Assembly: GCA_029851415.1 (NCBI GenBank) | Contig: CM056742.1 | Span: forward strand, 11,759,736-11,823,735 | Direction: 5' to 3' | Length of the DNA: 64,000 nt | Source of the DNA: Eretmocerus hayati | Lineage: Eukaryota > Arthropoda > Insecta > Hymenoptera > Aphelinidae | Shown: positions 19,291-30,500 of the stretch, one piece after another | Position numbering within the stretch: position 1 is the first letter of the stretch | Layout of the letters: each line of letters opens with the position of its first letter | Program-made: the position numbers and the translations under genes | The notes under the pieces: generated by a model | Database searches by the model: none | What the model was told of the DNA's origin: nothing | What the model saw: the letters and a program-made list of their open reading frames with translations, nothing else

Positions 19291-19862
19291 GCCGTGCGCG
19301 CACATTTGGAGCTTTTCGCCGGTCTAAAACACTCTTTCCGACACATTTTGACGCGATGTACACGTTCTGAGTGGTAAAATAAGTCGTTCTGCATGCCCTT
19401 TCGAGATAAACATATGGGGCTACGTTAAATACACTCCGATGTTGGCATCCTTGTTTACGAATCGTCTCCGTGTTTTGCACATGAATTAGCTCCTGATTTG
19501 GATTTTGCAACTTTAGAGAACGGATTTTAAAGGATTTGAAACAAGGAATTGAATGCGCTAAGGTACGTTATGATTGGTTGAACTCAAAAGTTTTGGCACT
19601 CATTTTACTGAACGCAATTCCCTCGATGCTTTCTTAGCTAAGCAATCAAAAGAAGAAAAGAAAGAAAAATCACTTTAAATTTTCTGGAGAACGCAGGAAT
19701 GATTCGGGGTCGACGCAAATAACTTACTTTCTCATATTTCATCATAACAAACGTGAGAAAATTGCCTTTCCTTACTTAAACAATATGTCGAGCTACGCTA
19801 GATCTCGCTCGAGAGATTGTGGTTGATCATTGGAGCTCTTTTCATAAAGGCTGATTTAGCAG

Positions 19863-20520
19863 CGCCCTATTATTGGAAAAAATCTTGTAATGAATTCCAA
19901 TCAGCTTGTAAGGTTTTTTTGTGATGTTCAGACTATGGCGAGGAACTTGTGATGTCAATCCAGATTAATTCAGTGTGATGACGTAACAATGAATTTGGAG
20001 TTTTCTTTGTGATGTTAGGGCCGTGACGAGAAACCTGTGATGTGGATACAGCACTAATCTCTGTGATGACTTGCCAATGAATTTGTGATGTTTTTTGCGA
20101 TGTTTTATCCATGACAAGGAACATGTGATGTTAATTCACTGTTTTCTGTGTCGACGCGACAATAGATTTGCGATGTTTTTTTTTTTGATGTTCGGCTCGT
20201 GACAAGAGACTTGTGATGTCAATTCAGCACCAATTCCTGCAAATTTATTGTCACGTCATCATAGAAAACGTTGCTGAATTGACATCTCAAGTTGCTTGTC
20301 ATGACCTGAACATCACAAAGAAACATCACAAATTCATTGGCAAGTCATCACAGAAATTAGTGCTGGATTGACATCACGTGTTCCTCGCCATGACCTGAAC
20401 ATCACAAGAAAACATGACACGGTTATTGGAATTCATTACAATGTTCATGATGATGTTCTTCACATGAGACATCGTGATGTACATTGTAATGTCTATCACA
20501 AGTTTTGTTTCAATAGGGCG
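19863..20520. mobile_element. Foldback element with tandem-repeat arms, 658 bp
   Basis: The ends are inverted CGCCCTATT...AATAGGGCG. Inside them lies a second inverted pair (TGTAATGAATTCCAAT near 19,888-19,903 facing ATTGGAATTCATTACA near 20,426-20,441). The arms consist of imperfect tandem units of about 95-100 bp holding TTTGTGATGTTCAGG, GACAAGGAAC and TGTGATGTCAATTCAGCA. The left arm has three to four units and the right arm two to three in reverse. This is the architecture of FB/Galileo-like foldback transposons. It carries no ORF for a transposase. Confidence 0.75.
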
Positions 20521-22987
20521 GTACGCGAGTGATCCAGTTAATGTACCTGGGAAGAACTGTTCCAAAACGAACTATTGGCTGAATAACGCTACATTTGGAC
20601 CACTATTATATCACTATATTAGAGAAACCAACGTTACGTTGGGGCATCTATAGAATTCGGCATATTAATGAATGTAAAACAGGGAGAAAAAACCATAAAA
20701 AAGTGTGCCAAAATTATCCCACTCTAGGTAAGAAGCATTACGGCAGGGTATCTTTGGTTCACTTCTGTATGACAGCTCTTCTTGGACTTATCGTGAATCT
20801 ACGACAGCCCACCAGGGTGTAATATGTTCTAAACAGCTGAGAAGAAGACTTCTGAACGATTATAATTGATTTGCTCGCATCACGGGGGCTTGTTCTGAAA
20901 TATTTTGTCAGTGTATCAAAGTTGCCCGTCTGGGGTCTAACTTTGGTACACTTCTTCCACTGCTCATAGCTCCGGCTTAGACACATCAAGTTGAACTTTA
21001 TTTATCGTCAATCAAAATCTGAGACTGTTAGCTTTCGATTCACCACTAATTGAGGTAAGTTTCGTCAAGGTACGTTGGATTGCCGACCCAAACAAAATAA
21101 GAAGTACCAAAATCGTACTGTAACACCCAATTTCGTGGTACAATTGATTCCAAAACATACCTGCATTGCTGTATGGTTTTTTGGTCGAGCCTCCTGTTCG
21201 GTCGGATTTCTCGGTTACTCAAAAATACTCGAATTTTCATTTAGGGATTTTTAACTGATCAACGAGAATCCCACCTTCACTCCCACTCAAAAACCCAGTT
21301 AAGATAATTTGATACAACCCATAACAGGATCAGTCATTTTTTATTTGGTAAGGATTGATAGGAACATTTGGGACTCATGGTCAAAATTGATTTATGGAGT
21401 GATATCTGGAAGAGGGCTATTTGGTATTATGCCCGGAAGGCTGCAAAAGGTTAGAATGGGAGTAATTGGGGAAATATTGGATTGTTAACCGCTCACTTTT
21501 GCTTTTTGATATCTATATTGGTTTTTCCATGGGTTCTATATGGAGAATATTGGCTAGAGAAAGTTAGTCCCTTTCGTATTTGGGATTATGAGGCATCAGT
21601 CGTTAATATGGATTCAAAAACCTATTACCCTTCGATGATGTTTTTCAAGCTTTCCGTCGAGTATCTTAGCAAATATTTCTAGTTTGTCCAGAGGATGATC
21701 CATTGCTACTGTTCGGTGCTTATTAAAAATGATGTACTGTGAAAAATGAAAAGCAAATCAAATCAATCCATTGAGATTAGAATTCTTGCAAATCCGTCCA
21801 TTGTGAAAGATTTTGAAACAAGTGAGTTATATACGTTGTAAATTTAGAAAATTTTCAAAAGGCTCAGCAAGAATGTACTACCAGAGATCGAATTGACTCG
21901 ACGTTGCTGAACCAGTGCATCAAGACCATAAGTTCGTCGATAACTAACAGCGATTTTGGACTGTATCTGAGATTTCAGGTTTATGTAATCTTATATACTT
22001 GGAATTCTGAATAGAAAGATTCATTCTCATTGGATATAACACCTGATCGAACATGTGACACAGTTTCTAAGCCAAAGCCAGTTTCAACGGTAAACCCACT
22101 GATTTCGAGCCCGAGATCGTCTCTTATTACATTCATCAGATTTGATCGCTCTGTGGGTCAGTGAACCTCTTGAACAGGTTCCACTCAAATATCTGTGATG
22201 TTCCATTCAAAATATGAGTTCATGGTTTGCAAATTCTTTGTAATACAGCCACTAATCTGTAAGTGGAGCCACGAAAGTCACAGTTTGACATTTGTCAAAG
22301 TGCAATCGCCACCTGAGCGTGGAGATTATATGTGGCTCGAAAGTACGATAAATTCATTCATCCAATGTAAATTAGATAATTCTTATTTGATTGACTTGTT
22401 ATATATCAGACCGGAATGAACGTCGATTGTGTTGTTAGAAATATATTTTCTTTCAAGAAAACTGCTGCTACCACATGAGATCTGAATCGAGTCTGATCGA
22501 TAACCTGTATACAAATTTATTCGAGGTGATGAGAAGTTGGATGAGGGGTAACGGTATATTTCGGAGTATCCATCGATAACAAGTCGTTTGAGCTATTCTA
22601 TTTCCTCTGGTTCTTCAAAGTTTTTAGAATATTGTAACTTACCTGTGTGTTGGTTTGGATTCTTCCGACAAACACAACTGAGTGACCGATGATTCGAATC
22701 AGGTGTGACTTTGACTCTCATAAACTTTACCGTGTGCCATTTGTGTTTCTGTCAGGACTTTTTGAGAGCCTGAAGAAGAGAACCAAAGCTCCCAGTGATT
22801 TTCCGAGGTTCTCGGTCCGTGAACTGATAACTCTCCTTCAAGAAGGAGAATATCACGCTTTGGAGTTGAAAATATGTTTGAAAATCTAGAAATAGTTTTA
22901 TTTTGTAGTAAACAACTGATAATTGAGGCCACAGAGATCAATTTTCAACACTTTACAAGTTACAGACCATGACATTAGCTTTGAGAG
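20521..22987. other. Non-coding stretch
   Basis: No supported gene. A phrase at about 20,910-20,955 (AAAGTTGCCC ... TCTAACTTTGGTACAC) is related to the repeat at 2,310-2,560. A minus-strand donor-like CACAG/GTAAGTT lies at about 22,637-22,648 without a recognisable exon. Confidence 0.35.
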
Positions 22988-23807
22988 TACAGGCATTCCT
23001 GTTTTTACGCTAATTATTTTGACGCGGATTTGAATTATACGCGATTCCGCGATTGATCCCGTTTCCGTTTTTACGCGGATGAATTTCTTGATTATACGCG
23101 GATCGGACTTAATCTTCCGAAATATAATTTCTTTCACAGCTTGAAGTTGTACAATCACGTCTCTTAGGTGATGGACAGAAAAGTTTTGCTACATGTTGGC
23201 AAAACCTATCTGGGAGTCAACATGGCCTTTAAGGAGGGATTTGTTTCGGGAGGTAGCAAAATTGTTAACAAATAAATTTGGAAGAATAAGTCCACATTTT
23301 AGATTTACCACGAGCTGGAGAAAAGAATCTGTACCGTTGGACGGAACCTCCAAGTAGGGCAATACAGATTGCAAAGCAGGCTATACATGTGATAAATTTC
23401 GACTATATTATGCAAGTAAAATGATTTATAAGTGAATAAATAGAGTTGATAGAATTCAAATATGACTCCGAAGTAAGAGCTGCTCGGAGATTTTATGCAT
23501 GAGAAGGAAAAAGTAGACTTAGCCGGCCGATCCTTCCAACTGTGGCTATGAAATTCGTTCGATATCAATTCATAGTACGATTTCGGAATATATTTCCTAT
23601 GAAATCCGTATCAATTTGTGGTAAATATGATTCCAAGTAGAGAATTTGCTCCGTTTCTGATGAAAATTTGTTGAAACTCGGACTAAAGTCTCGGAGCTCG
23701 CACGGATCCCCTCTTTTTCCACGAGAGCAATGCTTTTTTTACACGGATTTTTTATACGCAGTACTTTCGGGGTACGAATTAATTGTATAAGAACAGGAAT
23801 TCCTGTA
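22988..23807. mobile_element. pogo/Tigger-like MITE with TA target duplication
   Basis: The left end reads TA/CAGGCATTCCTGTTTTTA (22,988 on) and the right end TAAGAACAGGAATTCCTG/TA (to 23,807), giving inverted termini of about 18 bp flanked by TA. Subterminal TATACGCGG/TTACGCGGAT words recur at 23,034-23,100 and ACACGGATTTTTTATACGC at about 23,740-23,760. CAGGCAT-type ends plus TA duplication and (T)ACGCG subterminal repeats fit pogo/Tigger-class Tc1-mariner elements. At 816 bp with no DDE transposase frame, it is non-autonomous. Confidence 0.75.
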
Positions 23808-24470
23808 TGTGTGAATATATATTTTCTTAGCTTAGGTTCTTATGAGCAGTGCATAGTTCGTAGCTGCAGAGTATTGGAGCGTTAGTTTCTCGGATTTCCG
23901 GTATGGCATCTTTTAGCGCCACAGAAAACAATCTTCATCAGAGTTTCAGCAAAATCTGTGGTCCGAAGGAAAGACTGTGCTTGCAGGTGCATTATGCAAA
24001 TTCTTGGGACTCCTACAAGAAAATGAAAACTTACTATAAGCATTACTTAGATGTTTTCTTTTCGTCGTCATTTGTTGAACTTTCGTACCAGGTACTTTTG
24101 CTAACTTCTTAGGATGTTACTAACAGGTTTCAAACTTAACTATTATTTCGTACAAAATCTTCTCATGTGCGTGGGTTATCAATTTCTGGAAACCTTCATA
24201 ATCCCAACACGGAGTTCTTAGAGATCTTTACTCTTAATTTGGTAGCTAGAGTTCAACTCGCCACGTCCAATACAATCCATTCAGAACACTACACTTCCAT
24301 CAACATGGTTTGGTCCTTTTGACACAGATATTGAACACGAGTTGATTCAAATCTTTAGAACGTTGGCAGTTCTTTGAAATGGCAATAATTATGATGATCA
24401 CATGACAGTCCAAAATTTTTCCGCCCAGATCTCGCAAATTCGATTGCCTTAGTGAAGAGGGTGAAGTATA
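23808..24470. other. Non-coding stretch
   Basis: A 69-codon frame at 23,903-24,112 begins MASFSATENNLHQSFSKI and looks moderately protein-like, but it has no clear splice borders or known domain. Nothing else is supported. Confidence 0.3.
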
Positions 24471-24489
24471 CGTGGCGATATGAGTCGTG

Positions 24490-24960
24490 GGCAGAACGTT
24501 GGATGGATGGGTTGGTGGATGGGTAGGAAGGTGGTCACATGGGTGGTCCAATCTGGTCCGGTTTAGGTTGGCTTGACATGATCTAGTTCGGTTTATCACC
24601 GCTGGGACCACTACGACCGCACTAGTACCGCGTGGACCGTTAGGACCGCACTAGTACCGCTAAGACCGCACTAGCATTACTTGGACCACTGGGACCGCAC
24701 AAATACTGCTAGTGCCGCACCAGTGCCCTACCAGTACCATACTAGAACCATAATATTACCGTAACAATACCGTACTAGGATTACCGTGCAAGCACCGTAC
24801 GAGAATTGCCGTACTCGTATGGTCTAGGTACGGCTTAGTTCGTTTTAGTCCGGTCTAGTTCGGTCTAGTCCGGTGCAGTCCCTTAAAAATATATTACGTG
24901 GCCGTGTGGGTTATGGATGAGACTGAGATCAATTCAATGAGTGTCATCTTTCCGAACTTC
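24490..24960 (-). mobile_element. Minisatellite-cored element, copy 1
   Basis: The core (24,545-24,890) is built from degenerate 10-bp words such as CTAGTTCGGT and ACTAGTACCG in both polarities. It is bordered on one side by GGATGG-rich sequence (24,500-24,530), and on the other by AAAAATATATTACGTGGCCGT and ATGGATGAGACTGAGATCA. Both borders recur in reverse around the larger array at 50,590-51,420, so borders and array form one unit. Confidence 0.65.
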
Positions 24961-25148
24961 GTGGGGAACTCTCCTCGATATGATCAATTGATCATTACCC
25001 ATCATTTTCACAAAAATCATTCATGAGCTGCGAAACCATTTCAGGAGGGTATGATGAAGAATATTTACAAGTCGAACGAGCAAAAAAAAGAGGCAATAAC
25101 GCTAGTCTGCATTGGAACTTTCCAAAGAATCCCTAGTCCATTTGTCTG

Positions 25149-26053
25149 TTAACACGTTCACTGCAACGGGTCCCACGGGTAGGACCCGTTCTCGTTCGGG
25201 CTCTGGTGTGCACCAAACGACGTAGACATATCCAATGGCTTATGTTGCGGTTTTTACTCATTTTATATGACGTCAAGAACATATGTCCACGCCAGTTTCA
25301 GTATCGGACTTGATTTGTATTAAGCTACTTGATAAAAACTCAGTTTTTGCGAAAATTTCGATAAATAATATAAAAGTAGCCAGTAAATCATTGTGAATTC
25401 ATCAAGTCCTTTCGAATTTTCGACAACGTATCTTGGCTCATTCAAAAACTTATGTCAAAAGATACAAAATGAGCCCAAGTACGCGTAATTTGAGCGAGAT
25501 GGAGCCGAGTAATCAGAAATTTAGACGTGAAATAACCACGAGGCAAACTGACCAAGTGGTTGACATGGCAACTGTACTCTCCTCGATCTATTCCATCTCT
25601 CCGGGACGAGGAACTTTTGGTATTTAGAAAAGTTGAAGAGTATCTCGAATAAGAAGCCGTGTCTCGTGGATTCGCGAGGATAGAGAATCATACTTGCGTG
25701 ATTCACAATCGCAATCCGCGGTTCATACCAGTCAAGAGACCACATTCCAGGCCTATGTTAGCGAATCACCAGAATGGCACCGAGAAATCAAAAATGTTCT
25801 CGAAAAGTTAAAGATTACATCTTAGACTCACTAATTCTTGTAAATCGATAATTCACTTCATCTCCCTTTGCACGATAGAAATTTTCGCGGGTCTCACCGG
25901 TGGTACGCGTAAATTCGGGAGGATCTTGTAAATAGATGTCAAATTGATGAGATTGCAAGAATTTTGACTCTTAAAGGTGCAAAATCTCACGTTTGTACTC
26001 TCTCGCACTCTGGGACGGAATGCCGGTTTTCACCGTCGCAGCGAACATGTTAA
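25149..26053. mobile_element. piggyBac-like MITE with TTAA target duplication
   Basis: TTAA at 25,149-25,152 precedes CACGTTCACTGCAACGG. At the other end CCGTCGCAGCGAACATG precedes TTAA at 26,050-26,053. The termini are inverted (13 of 17 bases or better by eye). The left subterminal region contains a small palindrome, AACGGGTCC...GGACCCGTT. TTAA duplication and CA(C/T)GTT(C)NCTGC ends are typical of piggyBac-class elements. At 897 bp without a transposase frame it is non-autonomous. It includes one unit of the 195-bp repeat at 25,411-25,520. Confidence 0.75.
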
Positions 26054-26158
26054 TGATAGAGTCTTTTTAGAAGATGACAACCATTCTTTGCAGTTCTACA
26101 CGAGGCTTTTGAACTACCAACACCACTTTTCTGAGTAGTTAAATGATCGGGTTTTGAC

Positions 26159-26361
26159 AGGGTTTGACACAAATATGATTTTGAATTTCGGTTCATTTCG
26201 GACCGGGGGGTCAAACTTCTGTGATAATTTTGGGATTGATCTCCATTCATCTTGAATGCATAGCAACAAAATTATCGGTTAGATCTCCAAAATCATCACA
26301 GAAGATTGATCCTCCAATCCGAAATGAACCAAAATTCAAAATCAGTTTCGTGGCAAACCCT
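26159..26361. mobile_element. Inverted-repeat element, about 200 bp
   Basis: The left arm starts AGGGTTTGACACAAAT and includes TTGAATTTCGGTTCATTTCG and CTTCTGTGATAATTTTGGGA. The right arm is its reverse complement, with ATCACAGAAG, CGAAATGAACC and TGGCAAACCCT. A run of 13 Cs follows at about 26,374-26,386. Confidence 0.65.
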
Positions 26362-26843
26362 AGTTTTTAATACCCCCCCCCCCCTCCCCAATCACCATCA
26401 CCCTGATGAACTTTGAATTTGCCAATGCATTCAAATTAACGAATACCTATTCACCCAAATACGCACATAGGCATTTCAAAATCTGGAATTCGATAAAGCT
26501 CCAAAACAAGGTGCGAGGTTATCTGACTCCCACGCGGAAGACACCCGCGGATCTCAGACACCTGATTCATCCATACATAAACACACACCATACCAACCAA
26601 ATACACCTATGTTGTCGGAACCGATCTTTCGCGAATCGGTTGCGGGGGGCATCACGACGACGACGACTATGCACTACGAGCTTCTGCGCGTAATACCTCA
26701 ATGGAAGGAGCGCGTGAGCTCGTTCTCGAAACACCTCTATGTTAACTTCTCTCAAGAGTAAGATCTGATGCTATGATGGTGCAGTAGTGTAGTAGTAGTA
26801 GTATAAGGCCCCATCTGAAGGAAAAGGTGTATATGTATATCGG

Positions 26844-26850
26844 TATAAAG
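26844..26850 (+). promoter_or_regulatory. Possible TATA box upstream of the signal-peptide exon
   Basis: TATAAAG in the context CGGTATAAAGGGA, about 560 bp before ATG 27,403. This is position and motif only; the 5' UTR extent is unknown. Confidence 0.2.
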
Positions 26851-27402
26851 GGAAAGAGAAGCCTGTATGGGATGGAAAAAGGTGGTGGAGAGGCGCCAAA
26901 GGCTTATACCACACAGATCCAAGAGAAGGAGGAAGAGAGCTTTGGTGGAGAGTGCGCTGGTTCTTGGGGCCTTTCTCCACATCGGCAAAACTAGTCAGTT
27001 CTCAACAGGACTGCAGCCAACTCAAAGCTTGGCATACATAAACTCTACCGCTCTTTTAAATAACTATTATATAGCTTCCGCAATTGTTGAGCGGCATTTT
27101 ATAAAACAAAATTTTTTAGTACCTTCTTTTGAATTAAGTAAAAAAATTGTGTGTGTAAGAAACCTGTTGAAAAATACTCTCAGTGTATGAAAAAGTTACA
27201 TTTTGGATAGAAGTTTTTTTGTATAAGGAATAGTGGAAGTGACAATTTTTTTGAGAGTGTGAAGACAGAAAGATAAAATTGAACGTGAGACGCTGAAGAA
27301 TTGAAAAATTGGAGAAAAGTTTTGAGGGTTGCTGAGAAAAGGAAGAGGGAGATACGGTAAATGTTGTGGTTAGGTTCGTGACGGACGTATTGACAGTTCG
27401 AT

Positions 27403-27529
27403 ATGGGAGCAGCCGATATGAGACGGCTAAGGCTGACAAAATTATTACCGATATCAATGCCGATGCTGCTTTTGGTTTTTGTTGGAGCTTTTGCTATTTT
27501 ACCAATTGGACAACTGGCTCGAGCTCATG
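27403..27529 (+). CDS. First coding exon: signal peptide of a secreted or surface protein
   Basis: ATG 27,403 (a second in-frame ATG at 27,418 is the alternative start) opens a frame with a basic n-region (MRRLRLTK), a hydrophobic core (MPMLLLVFVGAFAILPI) and a likely cleavage site after ARA. It ends at 27,529 in front of a consensus donor GTGAGT. The exon breaks in phase 1, as is common for signal-peptide exons of Ig-superfamily and other modular extracellular proteins. No second coding exon could be recognised downstream on the plus strand, so the first intron probably reaches far, possibly beyond 64,000. The 200 bp upstream are purine-rich and could be 5' UTR. Product identity cannot be told from this exon. 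Confidence 0.6.
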
Positions 27530-30500
27530 GTGAGTACATACGGACTTTGAGACTTTCTTACATGAATGGTATAGTTTCGAAGATTTGAATGTACGAGAGC
27601 GGCCCAGATTTGGGACGATCGATCGAGCGCGGCGATGCGAAGTCGTTGATCATGTCGTATAGAATTTTGAAATTTCTCCTTGATTGGGGAGATCCGAGTG
27701 GGTTTATGGACTTATAATTTGGTTAAGCGGAGAGAGTTGGGGATAGAAAATTTTGAAATTGGTTTCAGAAATTTGTGAGTGGAATTGCGAGTGCGGTAGT
27801 GAGCTTTTTCGAGAGCAGAACATGAAGAACTTTTGAACATGGGCTTTGAAAGATTCTTCACAGATTCTTCATGTTGACATCCCTAGAGTGGAAAAGAGTG
27901 CCGTGTTGATACTTGTGCGAAAAAATTCAAACGGATGGTAAAGTGGAGTAAAACTATGACTTGTTTCGATGTTCCTATCCTGACCGTTTTTTTTTTTTTT
28001 TTGAGTGAAATAGTGGGTGATAGTTTTTCGACATCTAAATATTGTTATACATTTTCGTAAATACTACGTGGATTTCCTGGTGCTGGAAAGTATCGCAGAA
28101 AATTTATGACTAAATCTGGATATCACGCGATAAAAGTCGTCCCAATCGAAAGAATTTGACCTTTGCAAGTATTCATTTCCCTGGAAATTTTTCAATCTTC
28201 GATTGAGCCTAGCCAGGATTGCTTGAAAAATTTCATGGGAGGATAGCTGAGATGTTTTGAAAAATGATAAAGTGAGGGGAGACAATAACAATAAAGGACA
28301 AGAAAAGTTACATTATCATTCCCGAAAAGTTCTATTGTGATCCAGTTCAAACAGAAAGTATTTATGTCATTATGTAGGGATATAAGAATTACCAAGACAA
28401 GAGTTCAATATTAGTGTTAGAATGAATGGATGGCAAGATTCTTGAGTGATGGATAGAAATTAAAAACAGATCTGACCCCCAACTTCTAGTTCGATATGTG
28501 CATTTTTCCGGATGTTTCCGGGTAGTATCATCTGAGACAGCTTGTAAATTCATCCGAAAGTAATTCGATGACTCAGTAGTAGCAGGATAACTGAATGGCG
28601 CTTAACAGGCGCATCAAGACTATTCGATTTGAATGAAGGCCCTATTATGCTTAGATATGTAAGGTGAGGGTATGGACAAAAATTTTTCGGTGGATTAGCC
28701 ACAAAAGGAGGCCAATATCATCAATATCTTGAGAGTCGAACCAGTTAGCCATAGACAGAATAGTGCCTCAACGATTCCCAGTCATTCGAAAATGAAGAAT
28801 CAGTGTGAATGTCCCTACACTTGAAGACGACGAGTAGTTATAACAGGATTCATTCGAATGTATCGACGATTTTACATCATATACTAATATCTGTTCGAAA
28901 ACGAAAGAAAAATACAAAAAGTTTTTCTTTACTCATATATCGACGTCGAAAGTCGATAGATTATACAATTTTCTCTCGTTCACCGATAAAAAATGAAAAA
29001 AAACCGGTACAATTTAATCCGCGTACGTATTTATGCAGACAACTCTTATTTGTCGAGTAATTTCTCAACAAAACATGATACTATAACATACTACATTGCA
29101 AGAGAAGAGAGCCGCATACTTTCGAGATACACCTTTTTTATATTCATGAGCAACCAAAAAAGTCACTGAAATCTTAATGATACAGTCAAATATGGTATTA
29201 ACTGCATAGAGATCTAGTTCAAATATTCGAACGCCGTTTACTTACTTAAACCGCTGAGTCGGCAACTTTCGTTCATCTTTTCATTCTATTTCCCTTTCAT
29301 TTTATACAACCATACTACCGACCATTGAAAATGTCTCTAAAAGGCCTAATCACGCAAAACGGAATCGGCGCGTGGAATGCATTTACCGCCAAAAGATGGA
29401 AAAAAACGTCAGACTTTTACGAGGTACTATAACACCTAACCAATAAAACCGTTTCGGAAAATAAATCACAAGATTCAAGAATAATGAAAGTTTGTATTTA
29501 TATCGGATTATTCCAAAAGAGTATCGGACCGATTAATTACTACAAGGTGGTAATTAGAAACTCAATTACTACTCTTTAGGCTTGTTGAGATATTTCATCT
29601 TTTTTTACATCAAGAAGGAATAATCTGCCTATATCCATCTCAGGCATCAATGAGTAATTAATAGCCCATGATCGTACACAAATAATATCATCAAGAGTAA
29701 TGAATCGTTGAGTAATAATATAACTACGCCATTAATTGTTCATGTTTCATATAAAATTCACGGGCAAATAATTCACACACTATCAACCGTACCTAACCTT
29801 CAATATGAACACCTGTTGGGTCTTTAAATATCTCATTTATTATTTATTCAACAAAATATTGACACCTGAATCGCGAACCATCAAAAGAATACTCACAATT
29901 TCGCATTAAGTAATTACTTATCCTTACATTATAAATCACACGATTGACTATTGACTCCATTAGCAAAAAGAGCTTTTGCGTGATCGACTGCTCTCTTAGT
30001 GCAAAATTCACGTTACAGAAGTATGCTAAAAATCTAACCTCAACACGCAAACGCTATATACTATCTATCATAGTCTACACCATACGCGGCATCTTTCTCT
30101 TATTCAGTAGGTAATACGATAACGTGAATGTCTGAGGTTCGCAAAAGGTTATATATATACATATTGAGGGAAGCGGGGGAAGATCGACCTGTCGGAGTGA
30201 AAAGGTCGTGACCTGGAATCGACTCCTGCTGAGTGTAAGTAAGTATATGCGCCCGCTTGCGAAAGTATACTACCTCTCTGATGCTTTCGATGCTCTCTCT
30301 CTCTTTTGAGAGAATAAGTTACGTGATACTTTTACCTGTGTTATAGGTTATGTAGGTATACTACCTTGATACTTGATGAGGTGCAAAATTGAGATAAAAA
30401 GGGTTCTGAAAAGTATATAACTGATCCGATATTGCCTCAAAGTGGTTATGATGATGTATAATAGAGGCTATTTTATAATATTCTCTCCGTCGTCATTGGT

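Noticed and set aside
19863..20520. CRISPR-like array because of regularly spaced repeats
   Set aside because: Units are imperfect, inverted in the second half, and in eukaryotic DNA; foldback transposon explains it.
26867..27190. 107-codon ORF upstream of the signal-peptide exon
   Set aside because: Low-complexity basic start, no link in frame to the exon; more likely 5' UTR or flank.
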